Assembly (NCBI RefSeq): GCF_027925245.1
Contig: NZ_BSDP01000001.1
Span: 2,108,001 to 2,172,000, forward strand
DNA from: Agromyces rhizosphaerae
GTDB lineage: Bacteria > Actinomycetota > Actinomycetes > Actinomycetales > Microbacteriaceae
DNA: 64,000 nucleotides
Direction: 5' to 3'
Of the stretch, positions 35,966-43,270 are shown piece after piece. Both the position numbers and the translations under genes were made by a program. Numbering within the stretch: position 1 is the first letter of the stretch; each line of letters begins with the position of its first letter. The notes beneath the pieces are model-generated. The model saw nothing but the letters and a program-made list of their open reading frames with translations. It was not told where the DNA came from and did not search any database.

Positions 35966-37516
35966 ATGACCAGCACCCAGATCGCACCCGCGACCGCGAC
36001 GCGCACCCTGCAGTCGACCAACCCGCGCACCGGTGAGACGACCGACACCGGCATCGCCCCCTGCACCGCCGACGAGACCGCGGCGGCCGTCGGCCGCGCC
36101 GCCGACGCGTTCGAGGTGCTCGGCCGGTCGAGCCGCGCGTGGCGCGCGGGCCTGCTCGACGCGATCGCCGACGCGCTCGAGGCCGACCGCGACACGCTCG
36201 TCGAGGCCGCCGACGGCGAGACCGGCCTCGGCAGCCCGCGCCTGCCCGGCGAGGTCGGCCGCGCCGCCTTCCAGTTCCGCCTGTTCGCCGAGGCGCTCCG
36301 CGAGGGCTCGTACCTCGAGGCGACGATCGACCACGCGGGCGACACCCCGCTCGGGCCGCAGCCCGAGATCCGTCGCATGCTCGTGCCGATCGGCCCGGTC
36401 GGCGTGTTCGGCTCGAGCAACTTCCCGTTCGCGTTCTCGGTCGCGGGCGGCGACACCGCCTCGGCGCTCGCCGGCGGCAACCCGGTCGTCGTGAAGGCGC
36501 ACTCGTCGCACCTCGAGACCGCGAAGCGCTCGCACGCCGCGATCGCCCGCGCCGTCGCCGCCTACGGCGCGCCCGAGGGCACGGTCGGCATCGTCTACGG
36601 CACCGAGGCGGGCCGCACGCTCGTCGCCGACCCGCGCATCCGCGCCGTCGGCTTCACCGGGTCGCTCTCCGGCGGAAAGGCGCTGCTCGACATCATCAAC
36701 GCGCGCCCGGAGCCGATCCCGTTCTACGGCGAGCTGTCGAGCCTCAACCCGCTGGTGATCACGCCCGCGGCCGCCGCGGCGCGCGCGGACGCCATCGCCG
36801 AGGGCCTCTTCGGCTCGTTCACGCTCGGTGCCGGCCAGTTCTGCACGAAGCCCGGCATCGCATTCGTGCCGACGGGCGCCGACGGCGACGCGCTCGTGGC
36901 CGGACTCGCGTCGCGCGCCGGCGGGGCATCCGCCCAGACCCTGCTCAACGGCCGCATCTCGGGCTCGTTCGGCGAGATCCGCGACCGCATCCTCGCAGCC
37001 GGTGCGACCACCGTCGCCGAGGGGGCGGATGCCACGGGCGACGGGTTCGCCGCGACCCCGGTCGTGCTCCAGGTCGACGCATCCGACCTCACCGCCGAGC
37101 ACGCCGAGGAGGCGTTCGGCCCGCTCATCGTGGTCGCGCGCTACGACGAGGCGGCCGAGGTCGGCCGCGCCCTCGACGCGGTGCCCGACTCGCTCACCGC
37201 GACCATCCACAGCGAGGACGCCGACGGCGAGCTCGTCGAGGAACTGCTCGCCGACCTCGCCCCGCGCGCCGGGCGCATCGTGTTCAACGGGTACCCGACC
37301 GGCGTGCGCGTCTCGTGGGGCCAGCACCACGGCGGCACCTGGCCGTCGACCAACTCGCAGCACACGTCGGTGGGCGTGAGCGCGATCCGCCGGTTCCTCC
37401 GGCCGATCGCCTACCAGGGCGCGCCGGCCTCGGCGCTGCCCGAGGAACTCCGCGAGGAGTACTCGGCTATCCCCCGACGCGTCGACGGCGCACTCGTGGT
37501 GCCCGCGGGGGAGTAA
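35966..37516 (+). CDS. 2-oxoglutarate semialdehyde dehydrogenase (NADP-type aldehyde dehydrogenase)
   Basis: An aldehyde dehydrogenase, 516 residues, of the 2,5-dioxovalerate (2-oxoglutarate semialdehyde) group. The catalytic Cys is C293 in GAGQFCTKPG and the general base is E256 in YGELSSLNP. The STNPRTGETT start and QFRLFAEALREGSYLEATIDHA stretch (core: FRLFAEALREGSY) are typical of this branch. It would yield 2-oxoglutarate and finish a Weimberg-like route from the dehydratases upstream. It starts 22 bases after the previous gene with CGAGGAG upstream, and is the last gene of the operon before a convergent terminator. Confidence 0.9.
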   Translation: MTSTQIAPATATRTLQSTNPRTGETTDTGIAPCTADETAAAVGRAADAFEVLGRSSRAWRAGLLDAIADALEADRDTLVEAADGETGLGSPRLPGEVGRAAFQFRLFAEALREGSYLEATIDHAGDTPLGPQPEIRRMLVPIGPVGVFGSSNFPFAFSVAGGDTASALAGGNPVVVKAHSSHLETAKRSHAAIARAVAAYGAPEGTVGIVYGTEAGRTLVADPRIRAVGFTGSLSGGKALLDIINARPEPIPFYGELSSLNPLVITPAAAAARADAIAEGLFGSFTLGAGQFCTKPGIAFVPTGADGDALVAGLASRAGGASAQTLLNGRISGSFGEIRDRILAAGATTVAEGADATGDGFAATPVVLQVDASDLTAEHAEEAFGPLIVVARYDEAAEVGRALDAVPDSLTATIHSEDADGELVEELLADLAPRAGRIVFNGYPTGVRVSWGQHHGGTWPSTNSQHTSVGVSAIRRFLRPIAYQGAPASALPEELREEYSAIPRRVDGALVVPAGE

Positions 37517-37527
37517 CCTCCCGATCA

Positions 37528-37565
37528 GGCGCCCGTTCGGTCGACCCGACTCCCGGGCGGGCGCC
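37528..37565. terminator. Bidirectional hairpin between convergent operons
   Basis: GGCGCCCG (37528-37535) pairs with CGGGCGCC (37558-37565). The 22-base interior holds a further TCGG/CCGA stem. It fills most of the 62-base gap between the aldehyde dehydrogenase and the convergent lactonase, with no U-tract, so it could serve both directions. Confidence 0.5.
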
Positions 37566-37578
37566 GCCTCGGGCGGTG

Positions 37579-38442
37579 TCAGGCGTGGCCGAGATAGGCC
37601 CGCCGGGCGCTGCCCGAGGCGACCTCGGGCCAGTCGGCCTCGCCGACGAGCGCGCGCACGCGCGCGACCCAGTCGGCGAACGGGCCGCCGACGCCGAAGG
37701 TGGCGCTCACGGGCCAGTCGCTGCCGAGCATCGTGCGCTCGGGGCCGAACGCCTCGAGCACCCGGGCGATGAACGCGTCGGCATTGCGCGCGAACGCGTC
37801 GGCGTCCGCCGACTCGGCGGTGAGGCCGGAGAGCTTCGCGAACGTGCCGGGGCGCGACGCGAGCTCGCCGATGCCCGCCGACCAGGCGCGCCCCTCGGGC
37901 GAGTCGATCCCGGCATCGATCGGCGGCTTGCCGAGGTGGTCGAGCACGACGGTCACGTCGGGCGCCTGGGCGACGAGGTCGATGAGGGCCGGGAGCTGGG
38001 TGTGGCGGATGCAGGCGTCGAACGTCAGCCCGCGGTCGCCGAGGGCGACCAGTCCGGCCGCCCGGGCCGGGAACGTCTCGACGGGCTCGTTCTGCAGGTT
38101 GTCGCGCACGCCGACCACCTTGGGCAGCGCGGCGAGCGCGTCGAGGTGCTCGGCCAGCTCACCGGCATCCGTCAGCAGGTCCGCATCGGCGACGATCGCG
38201 ACCAGCTCGGGCCAGTCCGCGGCGGCGACCCAGCGCGCCTCGGCGAGTGCGTCGGCGCGGTCGGCCCCGGCCTGCACGAACACCATGCCGGTCGTCGCGC
38301 CGTCGGCGCGGTCGACGGCGGCCGGCAGCATCGGCCGGTGGATCTCGAGGCCGTCGAGCCACTCGTAGCGGTGGAGCGCCGGGTCCCAGACGTGGACGTG
38401 CGCGTCGATCAGCTCGGTGCCGGGGGCGGATGCCGCGCTCAC
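37579..38442 (-). CDS. Amidohydrolase-family sugar lactonase, probable L-fucono-1,5-lactonase
   Basis: A TIM-barrel amidohydrolase, 287 residues, of the COG3618 group that includes L-fuconolactonase and L-rhamnonolactonase. Motifs are DAHVHVWDP (metal HxH), VLDHLGKPP and GSDWPV with the catalytic Asp. It would open the lactone made by fucose dehydrogenase to L-fuconate. GTG 38442 overlaps the stop of the mutarotase gene by four bases, and that pairing with a deoxysugar mutarotase strongly supports the sugar-lactone role. It is physically separate from the other fucose genes but on the same window. Rhamnonolactonase is the alternative. Confidence 0.83.
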   Translation of the reverse strand: MSAASAPGTELIDAHVHVWDPALHRYEWLDGLEIHRPMLPAAVDRADGATTGMVFVQAGADRADALAEARWVAAADWPELVAIVADADLLTDAGELAEHLDALAALPKVVGVRDNLQNEPVETFPARAAGLVALGDRGLTFDACIRHTQLPALIDLVAQAPDVTVVLDHLGKPPIDAGIDSPEGRAWSAGIGELASRPGTFAKLSGLTAESADADAFARNADAFIARVLEAFGPERTMLGSDWPVSATFGVGGPFADWVARVRALVGEADWPEVASGSARRAYLGHA

Positions 38443-38789
38443 GCCGACTCCGCGCCGCGCGCCGCGCGCTGGCGACCCAGGTCCCACACCTCGTCGAGCG
38501 GCACGAAGCCCTCCTCGCCGGCGCCGTCGCGGTAGACCTCCACGAACGGGCCGATCGTGGCCTGCCACGCCAGGTTCGCGGGGTCGTCGTCGATCGCCGC
38601 CATCGCGGCGTCCCAGTCGTCGCACTCGACGAGATGGAACATGCGGTCGCCCGAGCCCCAGATGGTCCACTCGTGGATGCCCACGCGGGCGAACGTGTCG
38701 ACCAGGTCCTCGGGGATGGTCGCGTGCTCCGCGCGGTACCCCTCCCGCACGATCGAGTGGAGGGCAATTCGCATCGTCGTTGACGTCAT
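38439..38789 (-). CDS. L-rhamnose mutarotase family protein, probable L-fucose mutarotase
   Basis: A 116-residue dimeric ferredoxin-like protein of the RhaM family, which interconverts alpha and beta anomers of deoxysugars. Conserved residues include H22 in YRAEHATIP, the W41-W44 region WTIWGSGDRMFHL and W75 in LAWQATIGPF. The family is often linked to L-fucose oxidation in bacteria using the non-phosphorylating route. ATG 38789 has only weak GGAT upstream; ATG 38774 is an alternative without any signal. It is coupled to the lactonase by GTGA. Mutarotation ensures a supply of the anomer used by the dehydrogenase. Confidence 0.85.
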   Translation of the reverse strand: MTSTTMRIALHSIVREGYRAEHATIPEDLVDTFARVGIHEWTIWGSGDRMFHLVECDDWDAAMAAIDDDPANLAWQATIGPFVEVYRDGAGEEGFVPLDEVWDLGRQRAARGAESA

Positions 38790-38867
38790 AGATCCGATCT
38801 TCTCACGATTCGGCGGCACTCCGATGCCAGATCAGGCGCCGAGCGTCCTGATTGAGCCGATGACCGC

Positions 38868-39872
38868 TCAGCTCCGGATGTCGGCGACCGATCCGCCGAA
38901 CAGGAACTCCGCGTGCAGGACGACCTTCCGCTGCGGGCTCTGCGCCACCTCCGGCTCGAGGCGGCGGAGCATGAGGTCCGCGGCCTCGCGGGCGATCAGG
39001 TCCACCCGCTGCGCGACCATCGCGAGCGACGGCGAGGTCATGCGCGCGAGCAGCGGCATGTCGAACCCGACGAAGGACATCTCGTCGGGCACCTTGAGGC
39101 CGGACTCGGCGAGCGCGGTGAGGGCTCCGACGCCGAGCATGTTGTTGGTGCAGAAGACGGCGGTGGGGCGCTCCTCGAGCAGGAGCATCCGCTGCATCGC
39201 CGCGCGGCCGGCGGCCACCGTCATCGGGGTGCGGCTGATGTACTCCTCCCGCACGGGTATCCCGCGCGCCGCGAGCTGCCGGCGGACGCCGCGCTCGCGG
39301 CTGCGGAGGGTGGCGGCGAGGTCGCTCCCGAGCAGGGCGATGCGCCGATGGCCGTGGTCGGCGAGGTGCTGGATGGCCATCGCGGCCGCCTCCTCGTTGT
39401 CGATCACGACCTCGTCGGCGACGACGCCGTCGGCGGGCCAGTCCATGGTCACGATCGGCATGCCCTGAGCGGCGACGTTGCGCAGCCCGGGGGTCGCACG
39501 CTCCGTCGGCACGGCGATGATGCCGTCGACCATGCGCGCGGCGAGGAACTCCACCGCCTCGTCGAGGCCCTCCTCGTGGGGGTGGTCGGCGCAGATGAGC
39601 ATGCTCACGCGGTGATCGCGGAGCCGGCGCTCGATGCCCGCCAGGATCGAGAGGTGGAAGTCGCTCGTGAGGTCGGGCAGGAGCACGCCGACGCTCCTGG
39701 TCCGGCGCGAGCGCAGGTTCCTGGCGAACGCGTTCGGCCGGAACGACAGGCGCTCCGCGGCCGCCTCGATGGCCCGGGCGTTGGCGGGGAGGACGTTGCC
39801 GCCGTTGTAGAACTTCGAGATCGTCGCGAGCGAGAGCCCGGTCTCGTCCCGGATGTCCTTGTATGTGGCCAC
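38868..39872 (-). CDS. LacI-family transcriptional regulator
   Basis: A 334-residue LacI-type repressor. The DNA-binding domain is at residues 1-55 (TYKDIRDETGLSLATISKF) followed by a hinge and a periplasmic-binding-like ligand domain with VGVLLPDLTSDFHLS and FCTNNMLGVGAL. GTG 39872 is the start, with AGGAGG four bases upstream; an out-of-frame ATG overlaps it at 39874 and is not used. It is divergent from the second sugar importer and GH29 fucosidase, which it probably represses, and it lies in line with the mutarotase-lactonase pair. The ligand is probably fucose, a fuco-oligosaccharide or a derivative. Confidence 0.92.
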   Translation of the reverse strand: MATYKDIRDETGLSLATISKFYNGGNVLPANARAIEAAAERLSFRPNAFARNLRSRRTRSVGVLLPDLTSDFHLSILAGIERRLRDHRVSMLICADHPHEEGLDEAVEFLAARMVDGIIAVPTERATPGLRNVAAQGMPIVTMDWPADGVVADEVVIDNEEAAAMAIQHLADHGHRRIALLGSDLAATLRSRERGVRRQLAARGIPVREEYISRTPMTVAAGRAAMQRMLLLEERPTAVFCTNNMLGVGALTALAESGLKVPDEMSFVGFDMPLLARMTSPSLAMVAQRVDLIAREAADLMLRRLEPEVAQSPQRKVVLHAEFLFGGSVADIRS

Positions 39873-40040
39873 ATCGCCTCCTCTCGCCGCCGTAGGTCGG
39901 ATGACCGCGCCGGGTCCACAGCATAGCGCAGAGCACGAAACGTTCCGCTCAAATCCGCGAAAATCGGACGAAACGAATCTGAATCACTGCCAAGATCGCC
40001 GTGAATACGGGGCGCAATCGGAGAAGATGCAGATTGACGC

Positions 40041-40069
40041 TTGACTGAAACGCTTTGCGCAGGGACACT
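40041..40069 (+). promoter_or_regulatory. Promoter and LacI-like operator of the second sugar importer
   Basis: TTGACT (40041-40046) and GACACT (40064-40069) are 17 bases apart. The spacer contains TGAAACGCTTTGC (40046-40058), close to LacI-family operators built around AAACG. A second similar site, GAAACGTTCC (39937-39946), stands nearer the divergent lacI start. The 270-base gap is otherwise empty of genes. The -10 element is a poor match, as is common for regulated promoters. Confidence 0.45.
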
Positions 40070-40142
40070 GACTTCCGGAATAGATCTGATCTCTGGTGGT
40101 CCTGCCGGAGCACAGCACCTTCTTCAACGGAGAGGAAATGTC

Positions 40143-41396
40143 ATGAATCGTCTCGTCGGAGCACCACTGGCGGCGGTAGGAGCACTCGCACTGCTCGCGG
40201 GCTGTTCGGCCGGGGGCGGCGGAAGCACCCAGGAGGACGGCGTCACGACGCTGACCTTCTCGATGTGGGCCGGGTCCGCGCCGGAGACCGAGGCGCTCGA
40301 GACCCTGGTCGGCCTGGTCGAGGAGGAGTACCCCGAGATCGAGCTCCAGCTCGAGACCGCACCGTTCAACGACTACTGGACGAGGCTCGCCGCGCAGGCG
40401 AGCGGCGGCACCGAGGCGTGCATCCTCGGCGTGCAGTCGCCGCGGGCCGCGAGCATCGAGCAGCTGCTGCTGCCGCTCGACGACGGCCTGCTCGCCGATG
40501 CGGGCATCGACCTCGCCGAGTTCGAGGACGCGATCGTCGAGGGCACCCAGGTCGACGGCACGCAGCTCGCGGTGCCCTACGACCTCGGCCCCTGGATCAT
40601 GTACTACAACGCCGAGATGTTCGCCGACGCGGGCGTCGACGAGCCGACCGCGGACTGGACGGTCGCGGACTTCGAGGAGGCCGCCGCGGCGCTGACCGGC
40701 GACGGCAAGTACGGCTACGCCACCAACCCGTCGCTCGACACCGCGACCGTGTGGGCGCTCACCCTCGGCGGCAGCCAGGGCGTGGCCGCCGACGGCACGC
40801 TCCAGATGGACGACCCGGCGATGGTCGAGTCGGTCGAGTTCCAGCAGGGCCTCGTGGCCGACGGCAGCTCGCCGCAACTGCCCGCGACCAGCGACACCTA
40901 CAACGCGCTCAACACCTTCATCGCGGGCGACGCGGCGATGGTCGTCGACGGCCCGTGGCAGATCGCGTACGTCGCCGAGCAAGTGCCCTTCGAGTACGGC
41001 GTGGCCGTGATCCCGGCCGGACCGAACGGCACCTCGACCGCGGTGGCCGGCTCCGGCTACGGCGTGAGCGCCTCGTGCGAGTACCCGGAGGAGGCGCTCA
41101 AGGCCATCTCGGTGCTCACCGGCCCCGAGGCGCAGACGGCGCTCGCCGAGCAGGGACGGGCCTTCCCGTCGCGCACCGCGGAGCAGCCGGCCTACTTCCA
41201 GGGCGCGTTCGAGATCGCCGAGGAGACGCTCACGGCGGCATCCGCCTCCGGTGAGCCGCTCCGTTCGACGGTGAACTGGACGCAGGTGAACACGCTGTTC
41301 GCGCAGTACTCGGTGAGCGCGATGAACGGCGACATGACGGCGGATGAGTTCCTCGGCACCATCCAGTCGCAGACCGAGGCGGGCGCAGGGCAGTGA
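40143..41396 (+). CDS. CUT1 sugar-binding lipoprotein (second importer)
   Basis: An oligosaccharide-binding lipoprotein, 417 residues. The lipobox LAGC gives C21 as the lipid anchor, followed by a Gly-rich linker and LTFSMWAGSAPETEALETLV (quoted in part). AVPYDLGPWIMYYNAEMFADAG is the usual SBP_bac_1 hinge region (core PWIMYYNAEMFADAG). ATG 40143 has AGAGGA eight bases upstream. It heads an importer operon ending in a GH29 fucosidase, so its ligand is probably a fucosylated oligosaccharide. It is not closely similar to the binding protein at 21.8 kb, suggesting a different substrate. Confidence 0.9.
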   Translation: MNRLVGAPLAAVGALALLAGCSAGGGGSTQEDGVTTLTFSMWAGSAPETEALETLVGLVEEEYPEIELQLETAPFNDYWTRLAAQASGGTEACILGVQSPRAASIEQLLLPLDDGLLADAGIDLAEFEDAIVEGTQVDGTQLAVPYDLGPWIMYYNAEMFADAGVDEPTADWTVADFEEAAAALTGDGKYGYATNPSLDTATVWALTLGGSQGVAADGTLQMDDPAMVESVEFQQGLVADGSSPQLPATSDTYNALNTFIAGDAAMVVDGPWQIAYVAEQVPFEYGVAVIPAGPNGTSTAVAGSGYGVSASCEYPEEALKAISVLTGPEAQTALAEQGRAFPSRTAEQPAYFQGAFEIAEETLTAASASGEPLRSTVNWTQVNTLFAQYSVSAMNGDMTADEFLGTIQSQTEAGAGQ

Positions 41397-42325
41397 CCTC
41401 GTCCACCACCGCCGGGGCGCCGACGACATCGTCGGCGCCCCGGCGGGCACCCTCGCTCAAGCGGCGCGAGGCGCGCACGGCGTACGCGTTCCTCGCACCG
41501 AGCGGCGTCGGCTTCTTCGCCTTCACGCTCGGGCCGATCATCGCCTCGGTCGTCATCGCCTTCTTCGCGTGGCCCGTGTTCGGCGAGCGGTCGTTCGTCG
41601 GGTTCCAGAACTTCGTCACGATCTTCACGAGCGACCCGATCTTCTGGCGCACGGTCGGCAACACCCTGCTGTTCGTGGTGCTCTACGTGCCGCTGAACTT
41701 CGTGCTCGCCCTGGGACTGGCCCTGTGGATCTCGCCGCGCATCCGCGGCCGGGGGCTCTACCGGCTCCTGTTCTTCCTCCCCGCGGTCACGCCGATCGTC
41801 GCGAACGCGCTGGTCTGGAGGCTGCTCGTGCAGCCGAACGGCGTCTTCGCCGACATCGCGTCGTGGTTCGGGGTCGAGCAGTTCAACCCGCTCGGCAACG
41901 AGGCCGGCGCCATGGCCGCGGTCGTCGCAATGTCGCTCTGGCAGGGCTTCGGCTACAACATGCTCGTCTTCTCGGCGGGGCTCGACTCGATCCCCGACCA
42001 CCTCTACGAGGCGGCGTCCCTCGACGGGGCGAACGCGCCGCGGCGCTTCTGGCACGTGACGCTCCCGATGCTCTCCCCGTCGCTCTTCTTCGCCGCGGTG
42101 ATGACCCTCATCACGTCGTTCCAGGTGTTCGCGCAGCCCTACGTGCTGACCGGCGGCGGGCCCGGCGTCGGCACCACGACGATGGTCATGTACCTCTACC
42201 AGCGCGGGTTCCAGCTCTTCGACCTCGGCACCGCGTCCGCGGTGGCCACGGTCCTCTTCGCCATCATCGCCATGATCACTGCGGTCCAGTTCCTGGGCCA
42301 GCGGAAGTGGGTGCACTATGAGTAG
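41393..42325 (+). CDS. CUT1 sugar permease, MalF type (second importer)
   Basis: A six-helix permease of 310 residues with the EAA loop YEAASLDGANAPRRFWHVTLP. A short Ser/Thr/Ala-rich N-terminus precedes the first helix (FLAPSGVGFFAFTLGP). GTG 41393 overlaps the binding-protein stop by four bases, and the gene overlaps the next permease by eight. It needs an ATPase from outside the window. Confidence 0.9.
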   Translation: MTSSTTAGAPTTSSAPRRAPSLKRREARTAYAFLAPSGVGFFAFTLGPIIASVVIAFFAWPVFGERSFVGFQNFVTIFTSDPIFWRTVGNTLLFVVLYVPLNFVLALGLALWISPRIRGRGLYRLLFFLPAVTPIVANALVWRLLVQPNGVFADIASWFGVEQFNPLGNEAGAMAAVVAMSLWQGFGYNMLVFSAGLDSIPDHLYEAASLDGANAPRRFWHVTLPMLSPSLFFAAVMTLITSFQVFAQPYVLTGGGPGVGTTTMVMYLYQRGFQLFDLGTASAVATVLFAIIAMITAVQFLGQRKWVHYE

Positions 42326-43244
42326 CGCGACCGCGCACCGCCCGGACACGACCCGGGCGATCGTCCAGCCGGCGGACCTGCACGACGAGTACGTGTCGCG
42401 ACCGGCATCCGCCCGCAAGCGTGCCCGCCTCGCTCGCGAGGTCACCTCGCAGGTGCTGCTCACGCTCGTGCTGCTGCTGTTCCTGATGCCGTTCATCTGG
42501 ATGGTCGCGACGGCGCTGAAGCCCGGCAACGAGGTCTTCGCCTCGCCGCCGTCGCTGTTCGGCAGCGAGATCCTGTGGTCGAACTTCGCCGACGCGTGGA
42601 CCTTCGTGCCGTTCGGCCGGTTCATGTGGAACGGCCTGGTCGTCTCGGTGCTGGGCACCGTGCTCGTCTGCGTCACGAGCGTGTTCGCCGCGTACTCGTT
42701 CGCGCGCATGCGCTTCCGCGGCCGGAGCGCGCTCTTCGCGCTCTACCTCGTCACGCTGCTCGTGCCGCAGGAGGTCGTCGTCATCCCGATGTTCATCTTC
42801 ATGCAGGAGCTCGGCTGGCAGAACAGCTACCAGGCGCTCATCCTGCCGTGGGCGTTCACAGCGTTCGGCACGTTCCTGCTGCGGCAGTTCTTCCTCACCG
42901 TGCCGCGCGAGCTCGAGGAGGCGGCGACCGTCGACGGCGCGAGCCGCCTGCGCATCCTGCTGACCATCATCGTGCCCATCGCGAAGCCCGCGATCGGCGT
43001 GCTGGCGGTCTTCACCTTCATCAATTACTGGAACAGCTTCCTCTGGCCGCTGATCATCATCTCCACCCAGGACATGGCGACCGTGCCGATCGGGCTCAAC
43101 AGCTTCCTCGGACAGCAGGGCAACCAGTGGCAGCTCCTCATGGCCGCGTCGACCATCTCGATGCTGCCGACGGCGCTGATCGTCATCTTCCTCCAACGGC
43201 ACCTGGTCAAGGGCATCGCCCTCTCCGGCCTCGGCGGCCGCTGA
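42318..43244 (+). CDS. CUT1 sugar permease, MalG type (second importer)
   Basis: The partner permease, 308 residues, six helices after a 45-residue charged N-terminus, with the EAA loop ELEEAATVDGASRLRILLTI. It starts inside the preceding gene (eight-base overlap). The C-terminus LVKGIALSGLGGR is the usual end of MalG-type proteins. The fucosidase gene begins 26 bases later, within the same transcript by appearance. Confidence 0.9.
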   Translation: MSSATAHRPDTTRAIVQPADLHDEYVSRPASARKRARLAREVTSQVLLTLVLLLFLMPFIWMVATALKPGNEVFASPPSLFGSEILWSNFADAWTFVPFGRFMWNGLVVSVLGTVLVCVTSVFAAYSFARMRFRGRSALFALYLVTLLVPQEVVVIPMFIFMQELGWQNSYQALILPWAFTAFGTFLLRQFFLTVPRELEEAATVDGASRLRILLTIIVPIAKPAIGVLAVFTFINYWNSFLWPLIIISTQDMATVPIGLNSFLGQQGNQWQLLMAASTISMLPTALIVIFLQRHLVKGIALSGLGGR

Positions 43245-43270
43245 ACCTCCGCATCACTCGAAAGGAACCC

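Noticed and set aside
39872..39874. ATG at 39874 as lacI start
   Set aside because: It is in a different frame from the LacI protein. The GTG at 39872 leads directly into the helix-turn-helix and has AGGAGG upstream.
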